Assembly: GCF_001718315.1 (NCBI RefSeq)
Contig: NZ_CP013364.1
Coordinates: forward strand, 310,001-374,000
DNA from: Burkholderia diffusa
GTDB lineage: Bacteria > Pseudomonadota > Gammaproteobacteria > Burkholderiales > Burkholderiaceae
Direction of reading: 5' to 3'
DNA length: 64,000 nucleotides
In this document: positions 50,613-59,793 of the stretch, one piece after another
Numbering within the stretch: the first letter of the stretch is position 1
How the letters are laid out: every line of letters starts with the position of its first letter
Made by a program: the position numbers and the translations under genes
The notes under the pieces: generated by a model
Seen by the model: only the letters and a program-made list of their open reading frames with translations
The model's database searches: none
Told to the model about the DNA's origin: nothing

Positions 50613-52378
50613 GCGCCGCTCTCGAGTGTCGACGTGTCGCCTTCCGCCATCCCCAATTCGCGAGCCTTCAGCAGGCGCCGCATGATCTTGCCGCTGCGAG
50701 TGTGCGGGAGTTGGTCGACGAACGCGATTTCCTTGGGCGCGACCGCCGCGCCCAGGCGCTTTCTCGCGTGGGCGAGCAGCGCCTTCCCGAGTGCCTCGTC
50801 GGCGCGCTGGCCCTGGTTCAGCACGACGAATGCCTTGATCGATTCGCCGACGACCGGGTCAGGCTTGCCGATGACCGCCGCCTCCGCGACCGCAGGATGC
50901 GCCATCAACACGCTTTCCACCTCGCACGGCCCGATCAGGTGGCCGGCCGACTTGATGACGTCGTCGGCCCGCCCGACGAACCAGTAGTAGCCGTCGGCAT
51001 CCCGCCTGGCGAGATCACCGGTCAGATACCAGTCGCCGACGAAGCATTTGCGATAGCGTGCGTCTTCGTTCAGGTAGCCGCGAAACATGGACGGCCAGCC
51101 GCGCCGGAGTGCGAGTTCGCCCTCGATGCCAGGCTCGTCGACGCGTTGCACGCCGCCACCGGCGTCGCGCTTCACGATCACCGCATCCACGCCGGGCAGT
51201 GGCCTTCCCATCGACCCGGGCTTGATGTCGAACGCGGGTGTATTCGCGATCATGATCCCGCCGGTTTCCGTTTGCCACCAGTTGTCGTGAATCGGCAGTC
51301 CCAGCACTGCCTTTCCCCACCAGACGGCTTCCGGGTTCAACGGCTCGCCGACGCTGGCGATGAAACGCAGGTCCGGGAACGCGTGCTGCGAAGCGATCCC
51401 GGGGCCGGCTCGCATCAGCATGCGCACGGCGGTCGGCGCGGTGTACCACACGGATACGTGCTCGTCCTCGAGGATGCCGTACCAGCGCTCGACATCGAAT
51501 TCCTCGCGGTCGACGATGGAGGTCACTCCATGCAGCAGCGGCGCGATGATCCCGTACGAGGTACCTGTGACCCAGCCGGGGTCGGCCGTGCACCAGAAGT
51601 TGTCGTCCGCATGAAGGTCGAGCGCATACCGCCCGGTGACCCAGTGCGTGAGCGCCGCCGCATGCACGTGGACGGCGCCTTTCGGCGTGCCCGTGGTGCC
51701 GCTCGTGAAGTGCAGCAGCGCCATGTCTTCCGGGAACGTCGGTTCGTAGCGGCATGTGTCTGCCGCACTGGCCATCAGCGATGCGAGATCGTGGGTGCCG
51801 GGTACGGCCGTCGCCGTTCCGGGTACGTCCGCGACGAGCAGGACGTGCTTCAGCCCCGGCATGCGTTCGCGCCACGGGGCAATCTTGCGTTCGAAGATCG
51901 AATCGGTCGTGAGCAGCACCGTTCCCGCGCCGAGATTCACGCGGGTGGCGATCGGCTCCGGCCCGAACGCGGAATAGAGGGGAGAGACAACCGTGCCATT
52001 CTTGAGCGCGCCGAGCACGCCGACATACATTTCGGGGATGCGTCCGGCGACGATGAACAGGCGGTCGCCCTTGCCGATGCCCAGGCCACGCAGCACGTTG
52101 CAGAAGCGGTCGGTCAGCGTCGCGAGTTCGGCGTAGCTGATCGCGCGGGATGGGGTGTTCCGCGCGAGGAAACGCAGCGCGATCCTGTCGCGTCCGGGGC
52201 CAGCACAATGGCGGTCGACCGCCTGCCACCCGATGTTGATTCCGCCGCCCGGTTCGATGGCGAGTTCCCGCGCCGCAGCCGCCCACGAGAAACGGCGCCG
52301 TTCGCCGTCGTAGTCGACGAGATTCGGCACGACGCGCAGGTCGGCAGGTGTTTTGGCGATGATCGCTGGGACATTCAT
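50609..52378 (-). CDS. acsA: Acetyl/acyl-CoA synthetase
   Basis: A 589-residue AMP-forming acyl-CoA synthetase with P-loop FTSGTTGTPKG, the adenylate motif WWQTETGG, GDLARRDADGYYW and the C-terminal acetylatable Lys in RSGKIMRR. It most resembles acetyl-CoA synthetases of the AcsA type; propionate is possible. The start at 52378 is just after the FNR-type promoter. It heads the operon with E1alpha, E1beta, E2 and ACP, each joined by a 4-base overlap or a short gap. Confidence 0.9.
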   Translation of the reverse strand: MNVPAIIAKTPADLRVVPNLVDYDGERRRFSWAAAARELAIEPGGGINIGWQAVDRHCAGPGRDRIALRFLARNTPSRAISYAELATLTDRFCNVLRGLGIGKGDRLFIVAGRIPEMYVGVLGALKNGTVVSPLYSAFGPEPIATRVNLGAGTVLLTTDSIFERKIAPWRERMPGLKHVLLVADVPGTATAVPGTHDLASLMASAADTCRYEPTFPEDMALLHFTSGTTGTPKGAVHVHAAALTHWVTGRYALDLHADDNFWCTADPGWVTGTSYGIIAPLLHGVTSIVDREEFDVERWYGILEDEHVSVWYTAPTAVRMLMRAGPGIASQHAFPDLRFIASVGEPLNPEAVWWGKAVLGLPIHDNWWQTETGGIMIANTPAFDIKPGSMGRPLPGVDAVIVKRDAGGGVQRVDEPGIEGELALRRGWPSMFRGYLNEDARYRKCFVGDWYLTGDLARRDADGYYWFVGRADDVIKSAGHLIGPCEVESVLMAHPAVAEAAVIGKPDPVVGESIKAFVVLNQGQRADEALGKALLAHARKRLGAAVAPKEIAFVDQLPHTRSGKIMRRLLKARELGMAEGDTSTLESGA

Positions 52379-52411
52379 TCGGACACCATCCGGTCGGGTC
52401 GGACGTGCTTC

Positions 52412-52452
52412 ATTCTGGTCGCTGCCGGCGGTTTTCCGTTGATGTGCGTCAA
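52412..52452 (-). promoter_or_regulatory. FNR/ANR-type promoter of the acs-E1-E2-ACP operon
   Basis: TTGATGTGCGTCAA at 52439-52452; leftward after 21 bases CAGAAT (52417-52412). Confidence 0.74.
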
Positions 52453-52599
52453 CGCACCGCAGGTGCCGAATCGGGCTCGGCCGCGTCGCACTCGTGGTGG
52501 ACAACAGGATTCGGACGCAAGTTGCCACGAAGGATGCCAACCTATCGCGACATTGTTTGAACGGCCATTTGGCTAAATCTGAGTACGATCCCCTGCCTT

Positions 52600-52641
52600 T
52601 TGATTTCGGTCAAATTCGTTCTGTGTTTCTGAGTGAAGCAT
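52600..52641 (+). promoter_or_regulatory. FNR/ANR-type promoter of the CBS-BON gene
   Basis: TTGATTTCGGTCAA at 52600-52613, gap of 22 bases, AAGCAT at 52636-52641. Confidence 0.66.
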
Positions 52642-52728
52642 TTGTCTTGTAGGTTGGTCGATCTGGGCGCGCGCGGCGTCCGCCGCAGACAAGCCGATGT
52701 CGCGCCAGCGCGTCGAAGGAGAATCCTC

Positions 52729-53421
52729 ATGTGGGCACGTGACGTGATGACGACCTCGGTCATTTTCGCGACGCCGGAGATGAGCGTACATGAGGTCGCC
52801 AAGCTGCTCGCCGACCACGCGATCAGCGCGGTTCCGGTAGCAGATGCAGACGGCAGGCTGATTGGTATCGTCAGCGAGGGCGACCTTGTGCGCCGCGTCG
52901 AGATCGGCACCGGTGCCAGGCGTCGCTCCTGGTGGCTGGAGCTTCTTGCATCCAACACCGAACTGGCCAGCGAGTACGTAAAAGCGCACGCGCAGAAGGT
53001 AAAGGACCTGATGAGTGTCGATGTCGTCACTGTCTGCGAGGACACTCCGTTGTCCGAAATTGCAGATCTGCTGGAGCGGTACCGTATCAAGCGCGTGCCG
53101 GTCATCAAGGACGACAAGGTGACGGGGCTGGTGAGCCGCGCCGATCTCGTGCGTGCGCTGGCCAGCGATACACACAACGAACAGACGCCCGTCCCACGTG
53201 CCGACGAAGAGATACGCGACGCGATACTGGATGCGATGTCAGGCCAACGCTGGACACTATCGCGGGGCCAGGTGATCGTCAGGAACGGCGTGGTGCATCT
53301 CTGGGGCGTGATCTTTAGCGAGGAGGAGCGCAAAGCAGTGTGCATTGCCGCCCAGACCGTCCCCGGGGTGAAACAGGTAATCAGTCACCTTGTCTATCCG
53401 GTTACGCTTCCCTCGATGTGA
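52729..53421 (+). CDS. CBS-pair protein with C-terminal BON domain
   Basis: A 230-residue cytoplasmic protein with two CBS motifs (about residues 7-60 and 95-150: VPVADADGRLIGIVSEGDL and VPVIKDDKVTGLVSRADL) and a BON domain (about 165-230, VRNGVVHLWGVIFSEEE). CBS pairs bind adenosyl nucleotides and often sense energy charge. AAGGAGAA precedes the start at 52729. Alone on its transcript as far as can be seen; the cytochrome gene begins 233 bases further. Confidence 0.9.
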   Translation: MWARDVMTTSVIFATPEMSVHEVAKLLADHAISAVPVADADGRLIGIVSEGDLVRRVEIGTGARRRSWWLELLASNTELASEYVKAHAQKVKDLMSVDVVTVCEDTPLSEIADLLERYRIKRVPVIKDDKVTGLVSRADLVRALASDTHNEQTPVPRADEEIRDAILDAMSGQRWTLSRGQVIVRNGVVHLWGVIFSEEERKAVCIAAQTVPGVKQVISHLVYPVTLPSM

Positions 53422-53654
53422 AAGTACCCAATAGTCCGCGTTGCCGGCAGCGAGTCAACGAAATTCAGGGAGATGTGTCGGTGCCGGCACGGTGTTGCGC
53501 GAAGGCTTCGCCGCCGCAGGCCTGCCAGGATATTTCGCTCGTTCGCAACGATTGCGCGCGTTCTGCGGCACCGTGGAGATCACCGGACGCCAGAACCTTA
53601 AGAATGCGGTAAGGAACCGGCACGAACATGAACGCATCGCCCAGGAGAAACACA

Positions 53655-54071
53655 ATGCGGATATCCCGTTCCAGTCACGCGATTCTTTGTCCGTGCCTTT
53701 CTGTCTCGATGCTGTTTGCCGGCGTCGCATGTGCCCGTGCCGAAACGCCTGCCCGGCTGCTCGAAGGCTACACGACGCAGGCAGGCACGAGCGCCGCGCC
53801 CGCGCGGGGACAGCAGTTCTTTACGTCCCGGCATGGCCGCGAGTGGAGTTGCGCAAGCTGTCATGGAAGCACGCCGACCGGCCCGGGCCGGCACGTCGTC
53901 ACCGGCAAGACCATCGAACCGCTCGCGCCCGCGTTCAATCCCGCGCGGTTTACGGACGCGGCGCGGACCGAAAAATGGTTCCGCAGAAACTGCAAGGACG
54001 TCGTCGGGCGTGAATGCTCGGCAGCCGAGAAGGCGGATGTCCTGAGCTGGCTCATGAGCCTGAAACCCTGA
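53655..54071 (+). CDS. Class I cytochrome c, SHP type (DUF1924)
   Basis: A 138-residue exported monohaem cytochrome with signal peptide and CASCH (Cys66, Cys69, His70). The mature sequence (ARLLEGYTTQAG, KWFRRNCKDVVGREC) fits the DUF1924/'sphaeroides haem protein' family, which can bind oxygen or NO at the haem. AGGAGAAA precedes the start at 53655. It stands first in a row with a dihaem cytochrome c, a b-type cytochrome and a two-component system, a recurring gene group. Confidence 0.9.
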   Translation: MRISRSSHAILCPCLSVSMLFAGVACARAETPARLLEGYTTQAGTSAAPARGQQFFTSRHGREWSCASCHGSTPTGPGRHVVTGKTIEPLAPAFNPARFTDAARTEKWFRRNCKDVVGRECSAAEKADVLSWLMSLKP

Positions 54072-54083
54072 CGCCGAACGATC

Positions 54084-54605
54084 ATGAACAACGTCGACTC
54101 GACATCCTTTCTGCGCCGGATCGCGCTGCCGCGACATGCAGGCGCGAGCGTGCTCTCGATGCTGCTGCTGTCGCTGCTGCCGCGCGCGGCAATGGCCGAA
54201 GACGAAATGCGGGGCATCGCGATTCCGTTGCTCCCGAAGTACAAGCAGGAGTGCGCAACCTGCCATGTCCCCTATCCGCCCGGGGCACTGCCTGCCGAGT
54301 CGTGGCGCCGCATCCTGAATGGTCTCGATCGCCACTTCGGCACCGATGCGACGCTGGACCCGACGACCATCGGCCAACTGGAAACGTGGCTGACGGCACA
54401 CGCGGCGACGGGCGCGGCGGCCCGCCGTCCGCCGGAAGACCGAATTACCCGATCGGCATGGTTTGCCGCCACGCACGACGAGGTTCCCGCGTCCGTGTGG
54501 CGCAGCCCGGCGGTAAAGCGGCCGTCGAATTGCGCCGCATGTCATACGCAAGCAGACAAAGGAAATTTCGATGAACGATTCGTCCGCATCCCGAGCTCAC
54601 GGTGA
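54084..54605 (+). CDS. Dihaem cytochrome c
   Basis: A 173-residue exported cytochrome with two haem sites, CATCH (residues 57-61) and CAACH (near residue 150), after a signal peptide (VLSMLLLSLLPRAAMA). It is the DHC partner of SHP proteins. The gene follows the SHP gene by 12 bases and overlaps the b-type cytochrome gene by 35 bases. Electrons likely run membrane cytochrome b to DHC to SHP. Confidence 0.9.
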   Translation: MNNVDSTSFLRRIALPRHAGASVLSMLLLSLLPRAAMAEDEMRGIAIPLLPKYKQECATCHVPYPPGALPAESWRRILNGLDRHFGTDATLDPTTIGQLETWLTAHAATGAAARRPPEDRITRSAWFAATHDEVPASVWRSPAVKRPSNCAACHTQADKGNFDERFVRIPSSR

Positions 54606-55308
54606 ACCGGCGTGCTCGCGTCCCGCACGGATACTGGTCTGGGACGCTCCGATTCGCGCATTCCACTGGCTGACGGTCGTTGCCTTTGCCGGCGCGTGGC
54701 TGACCGCCGAGAGCGAGCGGTGGAGGCTGATGCATACCGCGTTCGGGTACACGATGCTGGCGCTCGTCGCGTTTCGCGTCGTATGGGGTGTGGTCGGCAC
54801 GCGTCATGCGCGGTTCTCGTCGTTCGTGCGTTCGCCGGCGGCCGTTTTCCGCTACGTGCTGAGCCTCGCGAAAGGCCGGCCGGAGCACCATGTCGGCCAC
54901 AATCCGGCCGGCGCGGTCGCGATCGTAGCCATGCTGGCGATGACCGTCGTCACCGGGATAACCGGCTGGGCGGCGTACAACGGAAACGGCGAATCGTTCG
55001 GCGATCTCCATGAAGGCGCGGCCAACGTGATGCTCGCGCTCGTTGCGGTACATGTCGCCGCCGTACTCGTCAGCAGTGTCGTGCATCGGGAGAACCTGGC
55101 CCGGGCGATGGTGACCGGCTACAAGCGCGGGGCGCCGATCGACGGCATCCGGCGTGCCTGGTGGGGAATTGCAGTCGTCATGACGGCGGCGGCGATCGGC
55201 TGGTGGTGGACGCAGTGGCATGCGGCGCCGCAGCCGGCTCTGACAGACCGGCCCGTTGCGACGGACACCAGCCGCCCCGGGAACGGGGCGGGCCGGGATA
55301 ACGATTGA
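54571..55308 (+). CDS. Cytochrome b561/hydrogenase-type b
   Basis: A 245-residue membrane cytochrome b with four main helices and conserved His in IRAFHWLTV, LMHTAFGYT, FGDLHEGAANV and AVHVAAVL, the ligands of two haems. It would take electrons from quinol and pass them to the periplasmic c-type partners. AAGGAAAT precedes the start. The C-terminal stretch after a fifth helix (WWGIAVVMTAAAIGWWW) is Pro/Thr-rich. Confidence 0.9.
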   Translation: MNDSSASRAHGEPACSRPARILVWDAPIRAFHWLTVVAFAGAWLTAESERWRLMHTAFGYTMLALVAFRVVWGVVGTRHARFSSFVRSPAAVFRYVLSLAKGRPEHHVGHNPAGAVAIVAMLAMTVVTGITGWAAYNGNGESFGDLHEGAANVMLALVAVHVAAVLVSSVVHRENLARAMVTGYKRGAPIDGIRRAWWGIAVVMTAAAIGWWWTQWHAAPQPALTDRPVATDTSRPGNGAGRDND

Positions 55309-55332
55309 CGGCCCAGGACGGAGTGCTCGAAC

Positions 55333-55998
55333 GTGCGCATCCTGCTCGTTGAAGACGACATCCTGCTCGGCGACGGGATCCGCGCCGGATTGCGCCAGCA
55401 AGGATTCCAGGTCGACTGGGTGCGCGACGGCGACGCTGCCCAGCGCGAACTGCGCGCGCATGCCCATGCCGCGGCGATCCTCGATCTCGGGTTGCCGCTC
55501 GTGGATGGCATGGATGTCCTGCAGCGCATTCGTCGCGACGGCATGGCGTTGCCGATCCTGATCCTGACCGCTCGCGATGCCGTGCCCGACCGCATCAGGG
55601 CGCTCGACGTGGGCGCCGACGACTACGTGATCAAGCCCGTCGACCTGTACGAGCTCGGCGCGCGCCTGCGCGCGCTGGTCCGGCGCGCCCACGGCCGGCC
55701 GACCGAGCGGCTTCAGGCCCAGGACGTCGAGCTGGAACCCGCATCGCGCACCGCGCGCCGCGCCGGCGTGGCCGTCGCGCTGTCCACGCGCGAGTTCGAC
55801 CTGCTGCACATCCTGATGCTGAATGCCGGCCGGGTCCTGTCGCGCGAGCAGATCGAGCAGTATCTGTACAGCTGGGGGCAGGAGGTGGAGAGCAATGCCG
55901 TCGAGGTGCACGTCCATCGCTTGCGTGCGAAGCTCGGCAGCGAGCTGATCCGGACGGTGCGCGGCGTGGGGTACGTGCTGATGCGGGACGCTGCATGA
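55333..55998 (+). CDS. OmpR-family response regulator (QseB/PmrA-like)
   Basis: A 221-residue regulator with receiver domain (acid pocket Glu7-Asp8-Asp9, phosphorylation Asp51 in AAILDLGLP, Lys in VIKPVDL) and a winged-helix DNA-binding domain (RVLSREQIEQYLYSW, VEVHVHRLRAKLGSELI). The start is GTG at 55333 with GGAG upstream. It overlaps the kinase gene by 4 bases. It follows the cytochrome trio by 24 bases, so it may control it or be read from the same promoter. Confidence 0.93.
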   Translation: MRILLVEDDILLGDGIRAGLRQQGFQVDWVRDGDAAQRELRAHAHAAAILDLGLPLVDGMDVLQRIRRDGMALPILILTARDAVPDRIRALDVGADDYVIKPVDLYELGARLRALVRRAHGRPTERLQAQDVELEPASRTARRAGVAVALSTREFDLLHILMLNAGRVLSREQIEQYLYSWGQEVESNAVEVHVHRLRAKLGSELIRTVRGVGYVLMRDAA

Positions 55999-57383
55999 AA
56001 GCCGTGCTGCCCGCGCGCTCGCTGCATGGTCGGCTGCTGACGCTCGTGCCGGCCGTGGTCCTCGGTGTCTGGCTATCGACGCTGATGCTGACCTGGCTCG
56101 ATGCGCGGCGCGAGATCGACCGGTTGCTCGACGGGCACCTCGCGCAGGCGGCGGCACTGCTTGTCGCGCAGCAGGCACGCGGGCCGGACGACGACGACAA
56201 TGCGATCGACGCGCCGATCCTGCATCCATACGGGCCCCGCGTGGCCTTTCAGGTATTCCATGAAGGCCGGCTCGGCCTGCATTCCGAAAACGCGCCGTCC
56301 AGGCCGATGGTGGCGCCGGAGTTGACCGGGCGCGATCGGGCTTCCGGCTTCTGGACCGTCGTGATCGACGGGAATGCGTGGCGGGTATTTGTGGTGCACG
56401 GGATGCGCGACGACGTTCAGGTGTTCGTCGGTGAACGAATCGATTCTCGCAAATCGATCCTCGGCGGCGTGATGCGCAGCGCGTTCTGGCCAATGGCGGC
56501 TGCGTTGCCGTTGCTGGTGCTGGCCATCGGCTGGGCGGTTCGCCGCGGCACGGCACCGCTGCGCGACTTCGGGCGAGCGCTGGCGAAGCGGAATCCGCAG
56601 GCGCTCGATACGATTCGGCTGGAGCGGACGCCGCTCGAGATGCGGCCGATGCTGGATGCGCTGAACGGCCTGTTCGCGCGGATTCGCGCCGTGATGGACG
56701 CGGAGCGCCGATTCACGGCCGATGCCGCGCACGAGTTGCGCACGCCGATCGCGGCCGTCAAGGCACAAGCGCAGGTCGCATTGGCCGAGCGCGATGACGA
56801 GCGACGCCGGCACGCGTTGCGGGGCGTTCTCGAAGGATGCGATCGCGCGGCGCGTCTGGTGGACCAGCTCCTGCTGCTTTCCCGTCTCGATGCGGGGGCA
56901 CTGGCGGACCGCGCGCCGGTCGATGTATCGGCCGTGGCGAAAGGGGTGGTCGCGGAGGCCGCGCCACGGTCGATCGGGAGACAGCAGAAGCTGGAACTCG
57001 ATGCGCCATCGCCATGTATCGTCGGCGGCAACGAAGCGTTGCTCGCGGCAATGGCGCGCAATCTGGTCGATAACGCGATTCGCTACAGCCCGCCGCTGGC
57101 GCGCATAGCCGTTTCGGTTGCCCAACGGGACGGCCGCACCGTGCTGCGTGTCGAAGACAGCGGCCCGGGCATCGGCGACGACGATCTGCACCGACTGGGC
57201 GAACGCTTCTTTCGGCCGGCCGGCACCCGACCGAGCGGAAGCGGCCTCGGCTGGTCGATCGTACGGCGGATCGCAGCGGCGCACGAGGCCGACATCCAGG
57301 TGGATCGATCGCCCGCGTTTGGCGGATTGCGCGTGACCGTTTCGTGGCCGGCTGCCAATGAAGCCGCTGCGGCCACGCGCTAG
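55995..57383 (+). CDS. Sensor histidine kinase (QseC-like)
   Basis: A 462-residue membrane kinase: helix 1 (LLTLVPAVVLGVWLSTLMLTW), a periplasmic sensor of about 125 residues, helix 2 (FWPMAAALPLLVLAIGWAV), short HAMP-like linker, phospho-acceptor His246 in HELRTPIAAV, and ATPase motifs NLVDNAIRYSP, DSGPGIG and GSGLGWSIV. It pairs with the regulator at 55333-55998. The signal sensed is unknown; its link with haem proteins suggests a redox or oxygen-related cue. Confidence 0.93.
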   Translation: MKAVLPARSLHGRLLTLVPAVVLGVWLSTLMLTWLDARREIDRLLDGHLAQAAALLVAQQARGPDDDDNAIDAPILHPYGPRVAFQVFHEGRLGLHSENAPSRPMVAPELTGRDRASGFWTVVIDGNAWRVFVVHGMRDDVQVFVGERIDSRKSILGGVMRSAFWPMAAALPLLVLAIGWAVRRGTAPLRDFGRALAKRNPQALDTIRLERTPLEMRPMLDALNGLFARIRAVMDAERRFTADAAHELRTPIAAVKAQAQVALAERDDERRRHALRGVLEGCDRAARLVDQLLLLSRLDAGALADRAPVDVSAVAKGVVAEAAPRSIGRQQKLELDAPSPCIVGGNEALLAAMARNLVDNAIRYSPPLARIAVSVAQRDGRTVLRVEDSGPGIGDDDLHRLGERFFRPAGTRPSGSGLGWSIVRRIAAAHEADIQVDRSPAFGGLRVTVSWPAANEAAAATR

Positions 57384-57482
57384 TCGATCATGTACGTCAC
57401 CGATCAGGCTGTACGAGGTCGCGGAAACGGTCGATCGCGGCCGCCATGGCGGGTTCGTCACCGAACACGCCGTATCGTGCGA

Positions 57483-57875
57483 CTACTGGCCGGCAGCGCC
57501 GCTTGCCGGGCCGCCAGGCTGGCCGTGCATGTAGCCCGGCCCCATGCCCATACCCATGCCTTGTCCGCGATGCATGCGTCTCATGGGGGGAACGTCAGGC
57601 AGCTTGATGCCGCGCGCCTTCGCGCGCTTCTGCATCTCGGCGTGGTGCTCCGCGCGAATTTTCTCGCGCTCGGCATCGGATTTCGCGGCGAGCATGCGTG
57701 CGTGGTACTCGTTCCGCTCGGCTGGCGTCATCAGCTGGCTGCCGTACATCATGCCGCCCCACTCGACGGCGGGACCGCTCGCGGGCTGGCGCGGCTGCGC
57801 ATCGGCCAGGCCGGACGTGATCGCAATCGCGACGCCGATCAGACACGAAGCGGTGAACCTGTTTGCTCTGGACAT
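57483..57875 (-). CDS. Periplasmic Met/Gly-rich protein, 130 aa
   Basis: A 130-residue exported protein: signal peptide (FTASCLIGVAIAITSGLADA), a conserved-looking core WGGMMYGSQLMTPAERNEYHARM, a Lys/Glu-rich helix, then a Met/Gly/His tail (GQGMGMGMGPGYMHG). Such tails can bind copper or silver ions; the core resembles LTXXQ/Spy-like chaperones only loosely. No FNR-type site is visible upstream. It is convergent with the kinase gene. Confidence 0.78.
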   Translation of the reverse strand: MSRANRFTASCLIGVAIAITSGLADAQPRQPASGPAVEWGGMMYGSQLMTPAERNEYHARMLAAKSDAEREKIRAEHHAEMQKRAKARGIKLPDVPPMRRMHRGQGMGMGMGPGYMHGQPGGPASGAAGQ

Positions 57876-58136
57876 GACGGTCTCCAGGTCGTTTGCATGG
57901 ATTCAACCGTACGCAAAACGGGCGGTCGATCCTTTGCCGCAGATCAAGTACCCTGGAGTGACCGTCAATACCATCGAATACATGCCGTGGACATGCAACT
58001 GTCAGACGCGAAACGCATCATTCCACGTCGCAGTGCCAACGCGTCCGGTGCAGGCGTGCCATGCGGGCCGCTCCGGTCGCCGGCGACTTCCCGGTCTTCA
58101 CCGATCCTTCCTTCCTGAAACGTGACCTGAATCGTG

Positions 58137-59090
58137 ATGCCAACCAACCCCGACATCGTTTCGGAAACCGTCGCCGAAGCGACACCCGCGATGGCCGCCG
58201 CAGCCACCCGAAGCACTTGGGTGAGCGTCGCCGTCAACCTCGCGCTGAGCATCGGCCAGGTCGTGATCGGCATCCTGTCCCGATCGCAGGGGCTCGTGGC
58301 GGACGGTATTCATTCGTTATCCGACCTGATCGCGGATTTCGTCGTGCTGCTGGCCGGCCACCACAGCCGAAAGCCTGTCGACGAAAAGCATCCTTACGGC
58401 CATCAGCGCTTCGAAACCGGCGCATCGCTGGCGCTCGCGGCAATTCTGCTGCTGGTCGGCGGCGGCATGCTCTGGTCCGCCATCCAGAAACTCGAGCATC
58501 CGGAAACGATCGCGCGCGTCCACGTCGCGGCTCTGTGGGTAGCGCTCGTGGCGCTCGCCGCGAAGGAATGCCTGTTCCGGTACATGCTTGCCGTGGCGAC
58601 ACGCGTGAAATCGAGCATGCTGGTGGCCAACGCATGGCATGCACGTTCGGATGCCGCATCGTCTCTCGTGGTGGCCTGCGGCATCGTCGGCAACCTGTTC
58701 GGTTACCCGCTGCTCGATCCTGTCGCCGCACTGATCGTCGGCGGGATGATCGTGAAAATGGGCGCGACGTTCGGCTGGAACGCATTGCATGATCTGATGG
58801 ATCGAGCGGCCGATGCCGAAGACGTGCAGGCGATTCGCGCGACGCTGATTGCGACGCGGGGTGTGCTGGACGTGCACGACCTGCGCACGCGCAAGACTGG
58901 CGACCTGATCCTCGTGGACGTACATCTCGACATCGACGCCGATCTCACGGTTGCGCAAGGACACGACATCGCCGTGGATGCGCGTGCTCGCGTGATGAAG
59001 CATCACCGCGTCCTGAACGTGATGACGCACGTCGACCCGCGCGAGCGGGAGCGTGTCGTTGAGGTCACGTCCGGGATTCGCGGCCGATAG
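58137..59090 (+). CDS. Cation diffusion facilitator transporter
   Basis: A 317-residue CDF exporter with six helices and metal-site residues in DGIHSLSD and HARSDAASS, giving the HD-HD type usual for zinc/cadmium or the iron/manganese subgroup. The cytoplasmic tail (HDLRTRKTGDLILVDVHLDID) is intact. GTG 58134 and ATG 58137 are adjacent; neither has a clear ribosome site. No FNR-type site was found upstream. It lies before the P1B-5 ATPase cluster, so metal transport may be a shared theme. Confidence 0.9.
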   Translation: MPTNPDIVSETVAEATPAMAAAATRSTWVSVAVNLALSIGQVVIGILSRSQGLVADGIHSLSDLIADFVVLLAGHHSRKPVDEKHPYGHQRFETGASLALAAILLLVGGGMLWSAIQKLEHPETIARVHVAALWVALVALAAKECLFRYMLAVATRVKSSMLVANAWHARSDAASSLVVACGIVGNLFGYPLLDPVAALIVGGMIVKMGATFGWNALHDLMDRAADAEDVQAIRATLIATRGVLDVHDLRTRKTGDLILVDVHLDIDADLTVAQGHDIAVDARARVMKHHRVLNVMTHVDPRERERVVEVTSGIRGR

Positions 59091-59140
59091 GAAGCAACGG
59101 TCAAACGACGCGGCCGTTCGACACGTCGCGCATGCCGGTG

Positions 59141-59758
59141 TCATTCGGAACCCCGAGGACGATGGCCGCGCCGGAACGTCAACCGACGTTCATTGAAGAG
59201 TGCGCGCCAGTCGAGCTTCATCAACATGAACACGAGCCCGAGCAGCACCAGTTGGGTGACGATGAAGTATCCGCCGAGGTAGCTGCCTTCGAGTCCGGAT
59301 TCCAGGTCGAGCCGGGTCGATGCAAAGCGGCCGAGGTGCGCCCAGATCGCATAAGTGGTTGCTCGGCCGACGAAGAACGCCGCCGCGATGATCCTGAGCG
59401 GCAACCCGGAAAGTCCGTACGCGATGAACAGATAGTTCGACGGAAGCGGGCTCAACGCATAAAAGAAGAACGCGCCGGCGGTGAGCGTCCGGTGCTTTCG
59501 CAGCCAGCGTGAGGCGACGTCGATATTCTCGCGATCCGATTCCCGCATCCAGCGGGAGCGGACGAGCGATCGCGCGAAGATCGCCAGAATGACGCGGCCG
59601 GTCGTTGCCGCGCCTGCCGCCACGATGGCAAAGATCAACGGATTGCCGTCCGGCAGGTTGAACCCGACCCACGACATCGCCATCCAGGTAGGCGGAGCGA
59701 ACGCCGGCATGAGATTCAGCAGAAGGATCAGCAGAAAGAGTACAGCCAGCGTCAGCAC
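59141..59758 (-). CDS. DedA/VTT-like membrane protein
   Basis: A 205-residue membrane protein with about five helices, resembling the SNARE-associated/VTT group (AFFFYALSPLPSNYLFIAYGLSG, where the Pro-rich loop fits re-entrant segments). It may move lipids. GTG at 59758 is taken as start: the upstream TTG at 59794 lies inside the predicted -10 element, so it cannot be in the message. GGAG is about 9 bases before the GTG. It is divergent from the P1B-5 ATPase. Confidence 0.75.
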   Translation of the reverse strand: MLTLAVLFLLILLLNLMPAFAPPTWMAMSWVGFNLPDGNPLIFAIVAAGAATTGRVILAIFARSLVRSRWMRESDRENIDVASRWLRKHRTLTAGAFFFYALSPLPSNYLFIAYGLSGLPLRIIAAAFFVGRATTYAIWAHLGRFASTRLDLESGLEGSYLGGYFIVTQLVLLGLVFMLMKLDWRALFNERRLTFRRGHRPRGSE

Positions 59759-59793
59759 GATATCGACTCCAGGGCATCCGGTGTCACCTGTCA

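Larger units (their letters stand above)
52379..52728. other. Divergent promoter region between acs and CBS genes
   Basis: 350 bases holding two FNR-type promoters pointing outward (52412-52452 left, 52600-52641 right), 147 bases apart. No gene is supported between them. Confidence 0.6.

Noticed and set aside
53440..53660. FNR-type site before the SHP cytochrome gene
   Set aside because: Only an isolated GTCAA half is present; no palindrome and no placed -10 hexamer.
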